This document shows, piece after piece, positions 16,884 through 26,278 of a stretch of 64,000 nucleotides of DNA (position 1 is its first letter; every line of letters begins with the position of its first letter). The notes beneath the pieces were generated by a model, which ran no database searches, was not told the DNA's origin, and was given only the letters and a program-made list of their open reading frames with translations. The translations under genes and the position numbers were made by a program. The stretch comes from Hymenobacter sp. GOD-10R (GTDB lineage: Bacteria; Bacteroidota; Bacteroidia; Cytophagales; Hymenobacteraceae): the NCBI RefSeq assembly GCF_035609205.1, contig NZ_CP141184.1, positions 2,632,501 to 2,696,500 of the forward strand, read 5' to 3'.

Positions 16884-19800
16884 ATGAGTAACAACTGGTA
16901 CAACAGGTATAGGTCGTCTGGCTGGTCAGTAACAGTTCAGGCTAACAGCGCACCCCTCCGAAAAGCTTTATCGCTTTGGCTGCTGTTCATCCTAGTTTCC
17001 CTAGCGGGTCAAGCGCAGAACACGGTTACTATTACGGGTAAAGTGGTTGACGCGCAGGCTAGTGGCTTGCCCGGCGTAACAGTAGTGGTGCCAGGCACCA
17101 CTGTCGGGACGAGTACTGGCGCTGATGGTACCTTTAAGGTAGACGTGCCCGCCACGGCCACCACATTATCCTTCTCGTATGTGGGCTATTCGGCGCAACA
17201 GGTGAATATCACCGGTAAATCGTCGGTGCAGGTGACCATGCGGGAAGATGCTCAGGCCCTAGCCGACGTTGTAGTGGTTGGCTACGGTACAGTGAAGAAG
17301 AATGACTTAACCGGTGCCGTAAGTGCCTTGAACCCGAAGGACTTCAACAAAGGAACCTTTACATCACCAGACCAACTGATCCAGGGTCGCGCCTCGGGCG
17401 TGCAGGTAACGCAGAATAGCGGCCAGCCTGGGGGTGCCAACACCATTCGCATCCGCGGCAATGCTGCCGTAACCGGCACTGGTCAGCCGCTGTACGTAAT
17501 CGACGGCGTGCCGCTCGACGGCCGCTCGGCCCGGCCCGGCCTAAATACTACCTTCGGTGATAGCCCCGATAGCAATCCGCTCAACTTCTTGAACCCTAAT
17601 GATATTGAGTCGATCGATATTCTGAAGGATGCTTCGGCTACGGCTATTTACGGTTCGCGCGCGGCTTATGGCGTGGTGATTATAACCACGAAGAAAGGCA
17701 AAGCAGGCGAGCCTAGGCTCGATGTGAGCGTGTCGGGTGGCTTCTCGAAGATTTTGCGTCGCATTGATGTGCTCGATGCCAATGAGTTTCGGCAAGCGCT
17801 AACGTACTACGGTGCTTCGGCCTCCAACGATAGAGGCTTGAGCAACGATGCGCTCGGAGCAATCCTGCACACCGCCTCGGTACAGAACTACAATGCTTCT
17901 ATTAGCGGTGGCAACGAAAACGCGCGCTACCGTTTGTCGCTCGGCTATCTTGATCAGCAAGGAATTATCAAGAAGACTGGCTTCCAGAAGTACAGCGCCA
18001 ACTTCTCCACTAACATGAAGTTCTTAGAAAGCAAGCGTCTAGGAGCAGATATTAGTATCACAGCTAGCCAGTTTCGTGAGCAGCTAGCACCGGTTACCAA
18101 CAACGGCGACTTTCGCGGCAGCCTTATTGGGCAGGCTTTGCAGTGGAATCCGACTGATTCCTTATACAATTCCAAAGGGCTTCCCGTGTCTAGGTTCGGT
18201 ACTTCCACGATTAACCCCGTGGCAATGCAGCAGTACTACAACGATAACTCACGGGTAACGACAGCCCTAGCTTCCATTTCGCCCTACTACAAGTTCACGG
18301 ATTGGCTAGAGTATCGCGCGTTGGTGTCGGCTAACTATAGCACGGGCGTTCGTCGCACTTCCATCGATCAGCGCCTCAACGTTGAGCAGTATCAGCGGCT
18401 AGGGTACGCCGCGGTCAGCAACAACGAGCTGCTCACCCAGCAGATGACTCACACGTTGAATTTCAATAAGAAACTCGGTAGCGACTTCAATTTAAATGCT
18501 CTGCTAGGCTACGAGTATCAGAAATTTGGCAACTCGGGTACGGGCTTAAGCGGGCTAGGTCCGGTGAATACGCAGACAGGCAATCCAGTAGGTTTCGGTA
18601 CGTATGGGCTGGATTACACGAACTACCTGCAATTCTCTAATCCTTCGGGCCGTAAGATTACTGCCTTTGTAGACCCTGTATCGGAACTGCAATCGTATTT
18701 CGGGCGTGCCATTCTTAACTATAAGGAGCGCTACTTACTAACGGCCACTTTGCGCGCTGATGGTAGCACCAAGTTTGGCGACAACAACAAGTACGGCTAC
18801 TTCCCGTCGTTGTCAGCTGCTTGGGATATTAGTCAGGAGGATTTCTTTTCTATAGAAAGTGTCAACCAGTTGAAAGCGCGGGTAGGTTACGGCCGCACCG
18901 GCAACCAAGAGTTTCCAGCTGGCTCAGCCCGGGGACGGTACGCATTTCTGCCTGACAATGGCGGGCTAGGCCAAACCAACAACCCCAACCCTGATCTGAA
19001 GTGGCAATCAGATGAGCAGTATGATGCAGGTCTAGACGTGGCCTTATTCAACAACCGCTTGACCCTGACAGCTGACTACTTCTATAAGCGGACCACGGAC
19101 CTGCTGTATCCCAGTGCGCCCATTCAGCCCGCTGCCCCGGCCGCAAACGGGGTATCGCTCGTGACCTGGAGCAATCTCGACGGGGTTATCGTGAACAAGG
19201 GAGTGGAGCTAGCTGCTGGCATTACGGCCATTGATAATCCGCGGGTCGGCCTGAACTTCAGCGCTAATGCCACCTTCATTAAGAACCGGGTGTCGGACGT
19301 GAGAGGCGTAATCCAGACGGGAGCACTCAACGGCCAGGGCTTGTCGGACGTGACGGTAGAGGTGATTCAAAGCGGCTTACCAATTAATGCTTTTTTCACC
19401 CAGCAGTTTCAGGGAATAGAGGCTGGCTCTGGCCAATCTACTTATGCCGACAACGGTACATTCCGCTACCTAGGTAATCCAAACCCGACAGCCATAGCGG
19501 GTCTGAGCGCCAACGTACGCTTCATGAAATTTTCCCTGACGGCCAACTTCAACGGCGTGTTCGGCAATAAGATCTACAACAACACTTTCAACAGTGTGCT
19601 CAACGTGAGCCAGATTCAGGGCGGTAAAAACATTGCGCGCGAGTTCTATAAGTCGCCCGTTAAGGAAGCGCTCAGCAACCGCCTTGCGCCTTCCTCTCGC
19701 TTCCTGGAAAGTGGTAACTACGTGAAGCTCTCTAACCTAACGCTGAACTATGCCTTCGGTGACCTAGGTCGAGTGTTTAAAGGCACCAGCCTTTATGTCA

Positions 19801-19955
19801 CGGGTCAGAATCTCTTCCTCATCACCAAGTACAAGGGCTTCGATCCTGAGATTAACACCAACAAGTCGGTGAACGGCGTGCCCTCAGTGGGCATCGATTA
19901 TACCGGCTATCCGACGGCCCGCACCTTCACGTTCGGCGCCAACTTTTCCCTGTAA
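16884..19955 (+). CDS. SusC-like TonB-dependent outer-membrane transporter (alpha-glucoside locus)
   Basis: A 1023-residue protein with a signal peptide preceded by an unusually long hydrophilic N-terminus (LSLWLLFILVSLAGQAQ is the core), a carboxypeptidase-D-like regulatory domain (about 48-120, VTITGKVVDAQASGLPGVTV), a TonB-box-like VVVVGYGTVKKNDLTGAV, a plug domain (about 140-260; LYVIDGVPLDGR, DASATAIYGSRAAYGVVIIT) and a 22-strand barrel ending in the aromatic FGANFSL. It has no STN domain. It imports oligosaccharides across the outer membrane with its SusD lid, powered by TonB. susD follows after 22 bases. Confidence 0.96.
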   Translation: MSNNWYNRYRSSGWSVTVQANSAPLRKALSLWLLFILVSLAGQAQNTVTITGKVVDAQASGLPGVTVVVPGTTVGTSTGADGTFKVDVPATATTLSFSYVGYSAQQVNITGKSSVQVTMREDAQALADVVVVGYGTVKKNDLTGAVSALNPKDFNKGTFTSPDQLIQGRASGVQVTQNSGQPGGANTIRIRGNAAVTGTGQPLYVIDGVPLDGRSARPGLNTTFGDSPDSNPLNFLNPNDIESIDILKDASATAIYGSRAAYGVVIITTKKGKAGEPRLDVSVSGGFSKILRRIDVLDANEFRQALTYYGASASNDRGLSNDALGAILHTASVQNYNASISGGNENARYRLSLGYLDQQGIIKKTGFQKYSANFSTNMKFLESKRLGADISITASQFREQLAPVTNNGDFRGSLIGQALQWNPTDSLYNSKGLPVSRFGTSTINPVAMQQYYNDNSRVTTALASISPYYKFTDWLEYRALVSANYSTGVRRTSIDQRLNVEQYQRLGYAAVSNNELLTQQMTHTLNFNKKLGSDFNLNALLGYEYQKFGNSGTGLSGLGPVNTQTGNPVGFGTYGLDYTNYLQFSNPSGRKITAFVDPVSELQSYFGRAILNYKERYLLTATLRADGSTKFGDNNKYGYFPSLSAAWDISQEDFFSIESVNQLKARVGYGRTGNQEFPAGSARGRYAFLPDNGGLGQTNNPNPDLKWQSDEQYDAGLDVALFNNRLTLTADYFYKRTTDLLYPSAPIQPAAPAANGVSLVTWSNLDGVIVNKGVELAAGITAIDNPRVGLNFSANATFIKNRVSDVRGVIQTGALNGQGLSDVTVEVIQSGLPINAFFTQQFQGIEAGSGQSTYADNGTFRYLGNPNPTAIAGLSANVRFMKFSLTANFNGVFGNKIYNNTFNSVLNVSQIQGGKNIAREFYKSPVKEALSNRLAPSSRFLESGNYVKLSNLTLNYAFGDLGRVFKGTSLYVTGQNLFLITKYKGFDPEINTNKSVNGVPSVGIDYTGYPTARTFTFGANFSL

Positions 19956-19977
19956 CCCACTCAGCAGCTAGTATTGT

Positions 19978-21546
19978 ATGAAAAAGGTATTGAGTGCAGC
20001 GGTCTTGCTGGCCCTTCTCCAGCTGGTCAACAGTTGCGAGATCAACGAAGAGTTTCAAGGTTCGCTGACTACCGATCAAGTAGGTGGTAGCGGTTCCTCC
20101 AATACGTCCTCCCTGCTCGATGGCGTGTACACGGCAATGCGCAGTCCTTTCCAGGGAGCAGGTCAGGTATTTGCCCTGTCGGAAGTAACAACTGACGAAC
20201 GTCTGATGCCTACGCGGGGCGGCGACTGGGATGATAACGGCAAATGGCGCCAGCTGCACCTGCACACCTGGGACGCCAACCACATAGAAATACGCAACAG
20301 TTTCAATAACCTGAACGCAGTTGTGTTTGCCGCAACGGACTTGTTGCGTTACAATCCTACGCAGCAGCAGCAAGCGGAAGCCCGGTTCCTGCGCGCTTGG
20401 GCCACCTACTGGATCCTCGACCTCTTCGATCAAGTACCTTACCGCGACCCAGGCGAATCGGTAACACAGCTGGCCCGCGTGCGCAAGGGTACTGAGGCGC
20501 TCGAATACGTCATAAGCGAGGTAAACGAAGTGTTGCCTAATCTGCCCGACGCACCCGCTTACCGCGCCAATAAGGATGCCGCGCGAGGCTTGCTCATGAA
20601 GTGCTACCTCAATCGGGGGGTGTACGCTAACCGCGCGGCGCCCACGTTTGCCGCCGCCGATATGAATCAGGTCATCACCCTCGCCGACCAGATTATCAAC
20701 ACGAACCGCTACAAGTTTGCCGCTAACTACTTCGATAATTTCGCGCCGGATAACACGAATATTGGTACGGAGAACATCTTCACGGAGCTGAACCAAGGCG
20801 GTGTAAGCAGCGGAGCACAATTCGACTTGTGGCGGTTTATCTCGCACTACAACATGGTGCCTAGCGGCTACAATGGCCCCACGGCACTGTCTGATTTCTA
20901 CGACAAGTTTGGCGCGAACGACATTCGGCGTGGTACCGTGTACAGCTACACCAATGGGCCTCTCAACCCCGGCAAACGTCAAAACGTGGGCTTCTTGGTA
21001 GGGCAACAGTACAACCTGAACACGGATGCACCCCTGACGGACCGTAGCGGCGCACCCCTAGCTTTCACGCGAGAGGTAAGCATTATTGAAACCGACGCCA
21101 AAACCTTGGAGCGCACCGGTATTCGTCCGATGAAGTATCCGCCGGATTTCACGAACAACTCGGCTGGCACCACCGACAACGACATGGTGCACCTGCGCCT
21201 GCCTGACGTGTTGTTGATGAAGGCGGAGGCTATTTTGCGGGGTGGCACGGCTACGTCGGCGGGTCCTTATGGCAATACCCCCTTAGCCTTGGTAAACTCT
21301 ATTCGGGCGCACCCATCGCGCAATGCTGGGGCTCTCCCTAGCTTAACCCTGGATATATTGCTCGACGAGCGAGGCAGAGAACTGTACCTAGAAGAATGGC
21401 GCCGACAGGACATGATTCGCTTCGGTAAGTTCCTCGGTCCCATTCAGGAAGGACCTACGAGTAGTTCTCCTACCTACCTCATTTTCCCGATTCCGAACCA
21501 ACAGGTTGCGGTGAACTCCAATCTCACCCAAAACCCGGGCTACTAA
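19978..21546 (+). CDS. SusD/RagB-like outer-membrane glycan-binding lipoprotein (alpha-glucoside locus)
   Basis: A 522-residue lipoprotein (MKKVLSAAVLLALLQLVNSC; the acylated Cys follows N-S) with a helical, TPR-rich SusD fold: ARFLRAWATYWILDLFDQVP in the N-terminal half, LPDVLLMKAEAILRGG and LDERGRELYLEEWRRQDMIR in the C-terminal half, ending in the typical NPGY. It caps the SusC channel and binds the substrate. It is cotranscribed with susC. An inverted repeat follows its stop codon. Confidence 0.96.
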   Translation: MKKVLSAAVLLALLQLVNSCEINEEFQGSLTTDQVGGSGSSNTSSLLDGVYTAMRSPFQGAGQVFALSEVTTDERLMPTRGGDWDDNGKWRQLHLHTWDANHIEIRNSFNNLNAVVFAATDLLRYNPTQQQQAEARFLRAWATYWILDLFDQVPYRDPGESVTQLARVRKGTEALEYVISEVNEVLPNLPDAPAYRANKDAARGLLMKCYLNRGVYANRAAPTFAAADMNQVITLADQIINTNRYKFAANYFDNFAPDNTNIGTENIFTELNQGGVSSGAQFDLWRFISHYNMVPSGYNGPTALSDFYDKFGANDIRRGTVYSYTNGPLNPGKRQNVGFLVGQQYNLNTDAPLTDRSGAPLAFTREVSIIETDAKTLERTGIRPMKYPPDFTNNSAGTTDNDMVHLRLPDVLLMKAEAILRGGTATSAGPYGNTPLALVNSIRAHPSRNAGALPSLTLDILLDERGRELYLEEWRRQDMIRFGKFLGPIQEGPTSSSPTYLIFPIPNQQVAVNSNLTQNPGY

Positions 21547-21560
21547 CCGAAGGGACTGAC

Positions 21561-21600
21561 TATGCAAACGTTGCAGCGCTACAGTTGCAACGTTTGCATA
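21561..21600. promoter_or_regulatory. inverted repeat after susD: terminator or double operator
   Basis: Arms 21561-21575 and 21586-21600 are exact reverse complements (TATGCAAACGTTGCA and its complement) around a 10-base loop. Each arm holds GCAAACGTTGC, one base short of the operator palindrome seen upstream of susC. There is no T tract. It may end the susCD transcript, or act as an operator for the following genes. Confidence 0.5.
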
Positions 21601-21781
21601 ATTATGGTGTCTACTTGTAAAAAATACGCCTACCTTCCCCTATATTGGCCAGCATGACCTTAGCAACAAGCGAATTTCTTCGGCTCTAAACCGTTTGATT
21701 AGCGGGTATACATTACTCGTTTTCGTTGCTGTAGGCTACTAGTTCTTCCGGCTATTTCATCCTTTCCACCAGACCATTTCT

Positions 21782-22666
21782 GTGACTTCCCGCCGCACAT
21801 TCGTGAAATCTGCCGCCCTGCTTTCGGCTGGGGCGCTGGTGAGCCCTGCGTTGCTTGCTGCTCCCACCCAATACATCGGTCTTCAGCTGTATACTGTGCG
21901 CGACGCCATGCAGCAAGACCCAACGGGCACGCTTGCGAAAGTGGCTCAGCTCGGCTACAACTCAGTGGAAGGTGCTACCTATACGGGTACTCAGAAATTC
22001 TACGGAATGGAGCCTGCTGCCTTCGCTAAAACGTTAAAGCAGCACGGATTGATCATGCCCAGCAGCCACTACGTACTCGGCATGGCTGAGAACCAAGGCA
22101 AGCCTGTGCAAGGCACCATTCTGCACGGCTGGGACAAAGCCGTGGACGACGCGGCCCAGGTGGGCATCAAGTACATGGTGTGCGCTTACCTCCAGGAATC
22201 GGAGCGGGGCAACCTAGATCAGTACAAGCGTCTTGCCGAGGCGCTGAACAAAGCCGGTCAGCGCTGCAAGAAAGCCGGCATCCAGCTGTGTTACCACAAC
22301 CACGATTTCGAGTTCGTGGCCCAAGACGGCAAGCTGCCCTACGACATCCTCCTCAAGCAAACCGATAAGGACTTGTTGAAGATGGAGCTAGACCTGTACT
22401 GGGCCAGCAAAGCCGGGCATGACCCCGTGACTTTGTTCCAACAGAACCCCGGTCGCTTCCCGCTGTGGCACATGAAGGACATGGATAAAACGGAGAAGCA
22501 CGACTTCACGGAAGTCGGCAACGGCTCCATTGACTTCAAAAAAATATATGCTCAGCGCAAGCTAGCAGGCCTCCAGTATTTCTTCGTGGAGCAGGACCGC
22601 ACGCCTGGTTCGCCCTTCGACAGCATCCGCAGCAGCATCTCCTATATCAAGGGCACGCTGCTGTAA
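21782..22666 (+). CDS. sugar phosphate isomerase/epimerase-like TIM barrel, Tat-exported
   Basis: A 294-residue protein read from a GTG at 21782. The N-terminus is a twin-arginine signal (SRRTFVKSAALLSAGALVSP, then ALLA). The remainder is a xylose-isomerase-like (AP endonuclease family 2) barrel: YIGLQLYTVRDAMQQDPTGT, CYHNHDFEFV, KMELDLYWASKAGHDPV, WHMKDMD and FFVEQDRTPG supply His, Glu and Asp metal ligands. Members of this family act as isomerases, epimerases or lyases, including enzymes of the 3-keto-glycoside route. It opens the oxidative gene block and lies 48 bases before the GMC gene. Confidence 0.88.
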   Translation: MTSRRTFVKSAALLSAGALVSPALLAAPTQYIGLQLYTVRDAMQQDPTGTLAKVAQLGYNSVEGATYTGTQKFYGMEPAAFAKTLKQHGLIMPSSHYVLGMAENQGKPVQGTILHGWDKAVDDAAQVGIKYMVCAYLQESERGNLDQYKRLAEALNKAGQRCKKAGIQLCYHNHDFEFVAQDGKLPYDILLKQTDKDLLKMELDLYWASKAGHDPVTLFQQNPGRFPLWHMKDMDKTEKHDFTEVGNGSIDFKKIYAQRKLAGLQYFFVEQDRTPGSPFDSIRSSISYIKGTLL

Positions 22667-22714
22667 GTCGCTCACGAGCGGCTATTTACCTCATCTTATT
22701 CTACTTCGCTTTTT

Positions 22715-24391
22715 ATGGAACAAAATACCTATGACGCCATCGTCATCGGTTCCGGAATTTCGGGCGGCATGGCCGCTAAGGAGCTGACTGAAAAGGGCTT
22801 AAAGACGCTCATGCTGGAGCGTGGCCGCAACATAGAGCACATCAAAGGCTATGTGAACGCCAACAAAGCGCCTTGGGAGTTTCCGCACCGTGGGGGGAAA
22901 ACTCAGCAGATGATTGAGGATTACCCGGTGTTGAAGCGCGATTACACGCTTAACGAAAGCAACCTTGACTATTGGGTGAATGAGAAGGAAAGCCCCTACA
23001 CGGAGGTGAAGCCCTTCGACTGGTTTCGCGGCTACCACGTAGGCGGACGCTCCCTGATGTGGGGTCGGCAGTCGTACCGCTGGAGCGACTACGACTTTGA
23101 GGCCAACGCCAAAGATGGTATTGCCGTGGACTGGCCTATTCGTTACAAAGACCTAGCTCCGTGGTACAGCCACGCCGAGAAGTTTGCGGGCATCAGCGGC
23201 AACCGCGACGGGCTGCCCCAACTCCCCGACGGCGACTTCATGCCGCCTATGGAAATGAACGTGGTGGAGAAAGATGTGGCCGCGCGCATCAAAGCCAAGT
23301 TCAAGAACCGACACATGGTGATTGGCCGCACGGCCAACATCACGCAGCCGCACCACAACCGCGTAAACTGCCAGTACCGCAACAAGTGCTGGCTTGGCTG
23401 CCCATTCGGTGCGTATTTCAGCACGCAATCGGCCACGCTGCCTGCGGCAGTGGCCACAGGCAACCTGACGCTGCGGCCTTATTCCATTGTTACGCGCATT
23501 CTGTACGATAAGGATACCAAGAAGGCGAAAGGCGTGGAAGTGCTGGACGCTGAAACGAACAAGACGTACGAGTACTACGCAAAAGTGGTCTTCCTCAATG
23601 CCTCGGCGCTGAACTCTGCCTGGGTGCTGATGAACTCGGCCACTGATGTGTGGCCTGATGGCCTAGGTAGCAGCAGCGGGGAGCTAGGCCACAACGTAAT
23701 GGACCACCACTTCCGGGCTGGTGCCCACGGCACAATGCCAGGCTACGAAGACAAGTACGTGTTTGGCCGGCGCGCCAATGGTATTTATGTGCCCCGCTTC
23801 CGCAACCTGTTCGGCGACAAGCGCGACTACATCCGTGGCTTCGGCTACCAAGGTAGCGCGAGCCGCGAAGGCTGGAGCCGCGACATTGCCGAAATGAGCA
23901 TTGGCGGTGACTGGAAAGATGCCCTCTCGGAGCCAGGCGCTTGGACCATGGGTCTGACAGGCTTCGGCGAAACGCTGCCGTACCACGATAACCGCATCTT
24001 CCTCGACAAAGACAAGAAGGACAAGTGGGGCCTGCCGGTGCTGGCCATGGATGCGACTATTCGCGAGAACGAGCGCAAAATGCGCGTCGACATGATGCAG
24101 GACGCAAAGGAAATGCTGGAAGCTGCCGGCATGGAGAATGTGAACACCTACAACAACGACTACGCCATGGGCGGTGGCATCCACGAGATGGGTACGGCGC
24201 GCATGGGCCGCGACCCCAAAACATCCGTGCTCAACCAGCACAACCAAGTTTGGGACGCGCCCAACGTGTACGTTACCGACGGGGCGGCCATGACGTCCGC
24301 TGCGTGCCAGAATCCTTCGCTTACCTACCTAGCACTCACGGCCCGGGCCGTAGATCATGCCGTAGGCGAAATGAAAAAGCAGAATATCTAA
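22715..24391 (+). CDS. GMC-family FAD-dependent sugar dehydrogenase, catalytic subunit
   Basis: A 558-residue protein with the N-terminal FAD-binding motif (DAIVIGSGISGGMAAKEL, ending LMLERGR), GGRSLMWGRQ (about 110-119), a Cys-rich segment CQYRNKCWLGC (about 219-229) typical of dehydrogenases that pass electrons to a cytochrome, and the C-terminal catalytic pair His (GGGIHEMGTARMG, about H490) and Asn (CQNPSLTYLALTARA, about N533). It resembles gluconate-2-dehydrogenase and glycoside/lactose 3-dehydrogenase large subunits. It has no signal peptide of its own; the next gene, 19 bases downstream, encodes the small subunit with an RR signal, so the two are probably exported together. Confidence 0.93.
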   Translation: MEQNTYDAIVIGSGISGGMAAKELTEKGLKTLMLERGRNIEHIKGYVNANKAPWEFPHRGGKTQQMIEDYPVLKRDYTLNESNLDYWVNEKESPYTEVKPFDWFRGYHVGGRSLMWGRQSYRWSDYDFEANAKDGIAVDWPIRYKDLAPWYSHAEKFAGISGNRDGLPQLPDGDFMPPMEMNVVEKDVAARIKAKFKNRHMVIGRTANITQPHHNRVNCQYRNKCWLGCPFGAYFSTQSATLPAAVATGNLTLRPYSIVTRILYDKDTKKAKGVEVLDAETNKTYEYYAKVVFLNASALNSAWVLMNSATDVWPDGLGSSSGELGHNVMDHHFRAGAHGTMPGYEDKYVFGRRANGIYVPRFRNLFGDKRDYIRGFGYQGSASREGWSRDIAEMSIGGDWKDALSEPGAWTMGLTGFGETLPYHDNRIFLDKDKKDKWGLPVLAMDATIRENERKMRVDMMQDAKEMLEAAGMENVNTYNNDYAMGGGIHEMGTARMGRDPKTSVLNQHNQVWDAPNVYVTDGAAMTSAACQNPSLTYLALTARAVDHAVGEMKKQNI

Positions 24392-24410
24392 TCCTTTCAC
24401 TGATAAGGTT

Positions 24411-25025
24411 ATGAACAGACGTGATGCCGTCGCCCGAGTAGCCCTAATTATGGGCGGCACCCTCATCGGGGGCGACTACTTGCTAACCGGCTGCGGCCCG
24501 GCTAGCACCGATAAAACTGCTGATAACGGAAAAGGAAAAACCCAAGCCAACGGCAAGCTGGCAGATGTGCTCGATGCCAAGCAGGCGGCTTACCTGAACG
24601 AAGTAGGCGAAACAATTTTGCCGACTACCGCAACGCCCGGCGCTAAATCCGCCAATGTGGGCGGTTTTATGGCCGTAATGGTACGAGATTGCTACACGCC
24701 AGCCGACCAGCAAGCCTTCGTGAAAGGCTTGGATCAGTTGGAAGAAGCTAGCAAAAAGCAGAACGGCAAAGGTTTCCTGGAAAGTACGCCTGAGCAGCGC
24801 ACGGCCTTGCTTCGTGCGCTCGACACGGAGCAAAAGCAGTACAGCAAAACCAAATCGATTGAGGCACCCAATCACTATTTTCGAATGATGAAGGAGCTGA
24901 CGTTACTCGGTTATTTCACGTCGGAAGTAGGGGCAACGAAAGCCTTGCGCTACCTTCCCGTGCCCGGTAAGTACGATGGCAACGTGCCATACAAGAAAGG
25001 GGACCGGGCTTGGGCTACCACTTAA
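24411..25025 (+). CDS. gluconate 2-dehydrogenase subunit 3 family protein (small subunit)
   Basis: A 204-residue protein with a twin-arginine start (MNRRDAVARVALIMGG) and a lipobox-like LLTGC (Cys about residue 28), followed by a low-complexity linker and the subunit-3 domain (ADVLDAKQAAYLNEVGETIL, ending LRYLPVPGKYDGNVPY). In this family the small subunit carries the export signal for, and stabilises, the FAD subunit. It follows the GMC gene closely, consistent with one periplasmic dehydrogenase complex. A palindromic repeat separates it from the next gene. Confidence 0.88.
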   Translation: MNRRDAVARVALIMGGTLIGGDYLLTGCGPASTDKTADNGKGKTQANGKLADVLDAKQAAYLNEVGETILPTTATPGAKSANVGGFMAVMVRDCYTPADQQAFVKGLDQLEEASKKQNGKGFLESTPEQRTALLRALDTEQKQYSKTKSIEAPNHYFRMMKELTLLGYFTSEVGATKALRYLPVPGKYDGNVPYKKGDRAWATT

Positions 25026-25034
25026 TTTTTTAGC

Positions 25035-25096
25035 GGTTAGCGGCTAGCGGTTCGTTTTATCTACCAAATGGGGAAGGCGAACAGCTAGCCGCTACC
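25035..25096. repeat. imperfect inverted repeat between genes
   Basis: A GGTTAGCGGCTAGCGGTTCG arm (25035-25054) faces CGAACAGCTAGCCGCTACC (25078-25096), pairing with gaps. It lies in the 90-base gap between the subunit-3 and Gfo/Idh genes. It looks like a small intergenic repeat rather than a terminator. Confidence 0.45.
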
Positions 25097-25114
25097 TGCC
25101 AACAACACAACTGA

Positions 25115-26278
25115 ATGAAATTACGACTTGGAATGATTGGTGGCGGGCAGGGCGCTTTTATCGGGGCCGTGCACCGCATCGCAGCAGCTCTCGATAGCCA
25201 ATATGACTTAGTAGCAGGCGCTTTCAGCAGTAACCCCGCCACGTCGCGGGCTACTGGAGAGGCGTTAGGTTTAGCGCCTGAACGAGTGTATGGCTCGTAC
25301 CAGGAGCTTATTGAGCAAGAAAAAGCACGGCTGGCGGCCGACCGAGTGCAGGTGATTAGCATTGTTACGCCAAATCACCTGCACTTCGCGCCAGCCAAGC
25401 TAGCTCTGGAAAGCGGCTTCGATGTGGTCATTGATAAGCCCATGACGTTCTCATTGGCCGAAGCCCGCGAGTTGGCGGAGGTAGTAAAAGCTACCGGACG
25501 CCACTTGTGCCTTACGCATACCTACACCGGCTACCCAATGGTGAAGGAGGCAAAGCAACTGGTGGCTTCGGGTGGGCTTGGTACCATTCGCAAGGTGTAT
25601 GTTGAGTATCCGCAAGGATGGCTGAGCACCTTCGAGGAAGGCAGCGCCGACAACAAACAAGCCGCCTGGCGCACCGACCCCGCGCGGAGCGGTATAGCAG
25701 GCGCCATGGGCGATATCGGTACCCACGCCTTCAACCTGCTCGAATACGTGACCGGCTTACAAGTAGAAAAGCTGTGCGCCGACATCAACGTGGTGGTGCC
25801 CGGCCGTCAGCTCGACGACGACGGCGCGGTGCTGCTGCGCCTCAGCTCCGGCGCGAGTGGCGTTCTGGTGGCAACGCAAGTAGCTGCCGGTGAGGAAAAC
25901 AACCTGCGCTTACGCGTGTACGGCGACCAAGGCGGCCTAGAGTGGCAGCAAGCCGACAACAACACCTTGCTAGTAAAGTGGCTCGACCGCCCCGCTGAAA
26001 TCCGCCGGACTGGCGCCGGTTATCTCAGCGCTGCTGCCCGCCACAACGCACGCGTACCAGCCGGGCATCCAGAAGGCTACCTCGAAGCTTTTGCCAATAT
26101 TTACCGCAACTTCGCCCTGCACCTGCAAGCTGAGCAAGCTGGCGAAACGTCCTCCCCCGAGGTGCAAGACTACCCTAGCATTACCGATGGCCTGCGCGGT
26201 ATGGCCTTCATCGAAACCGTAATTGCCTCGGGCCGCTCCGATCAGAAGTGGACCGAGTTTCCATCTATTGGTGCTTAG
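25115..26278 (+). CDS. Gfo/Idh/MocA-family NAD(P)-dependent oxidoreductase
   Basis: A 387-residue protein with an N-terminal Rossmann fold ([52 protein letters not shown], where Lys of the E/DKP motif is expected to be catalytic) and a C-terminal alpha/beta domain with [17 protein letters not shown], whose His is the usual catalytic residue. It has no signal peptide, so it is cytoplasmic. Close relatives oxidise or reduce sugars at C3 in the 3-keto-glycoside route described for Bacteroides (BT2158/BT2159-like). The last codons and the stop lie within an inverted repeat. The exact substrate is inferred from context. Confidence 0.9.
   Translation: MKLRLGMIGGGQGAFIGAVHRIAAALDSQYDLVAGAFSSNPATSRATGEALGLAPERVYGSYQELIEQEKARLAADRVQVISIVTPNHLHFAPAKLALESGFDVVIDKPMTFSLAEARELAEVVKATGRHLCLTHTYTGYPMVKEAKQLVASGGLGTIRKVYVEYPQGWLSTFEEGSADNKQAAWRTDPARSGIAGAMGDIGTHAFNLLEYVTGLQVEKLCADINVVVPGRQLDDDGAVLLRLSSGASGVLVATQVAAGEENNLRLRVYGDQGGLEWQQADNNTLLVKWLDRPAEIRRTGAGYLSAAARHNARVPAGHPEGYLEAFANIYRNFALHLQAEQAGETSSPEVQDYPSITDGLRGMAFIETVIASGRSDQKWTEFPSIGA

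Noticed and set aside
19927..21006. A 359-codon minus-strand reading frame opposite susD
   Set aside because: It lies wholly opposite a well-supported SusD gene; the translation has no domain features and mirrors the codon pattern of the GC-rich plus strand.
23684..24247. A 187-codon minus-strand frame inside the GMC gene
   Set aside because: It is opposite a conserved catalytic region and has a Val/Ala/His-rich nonsense composition.
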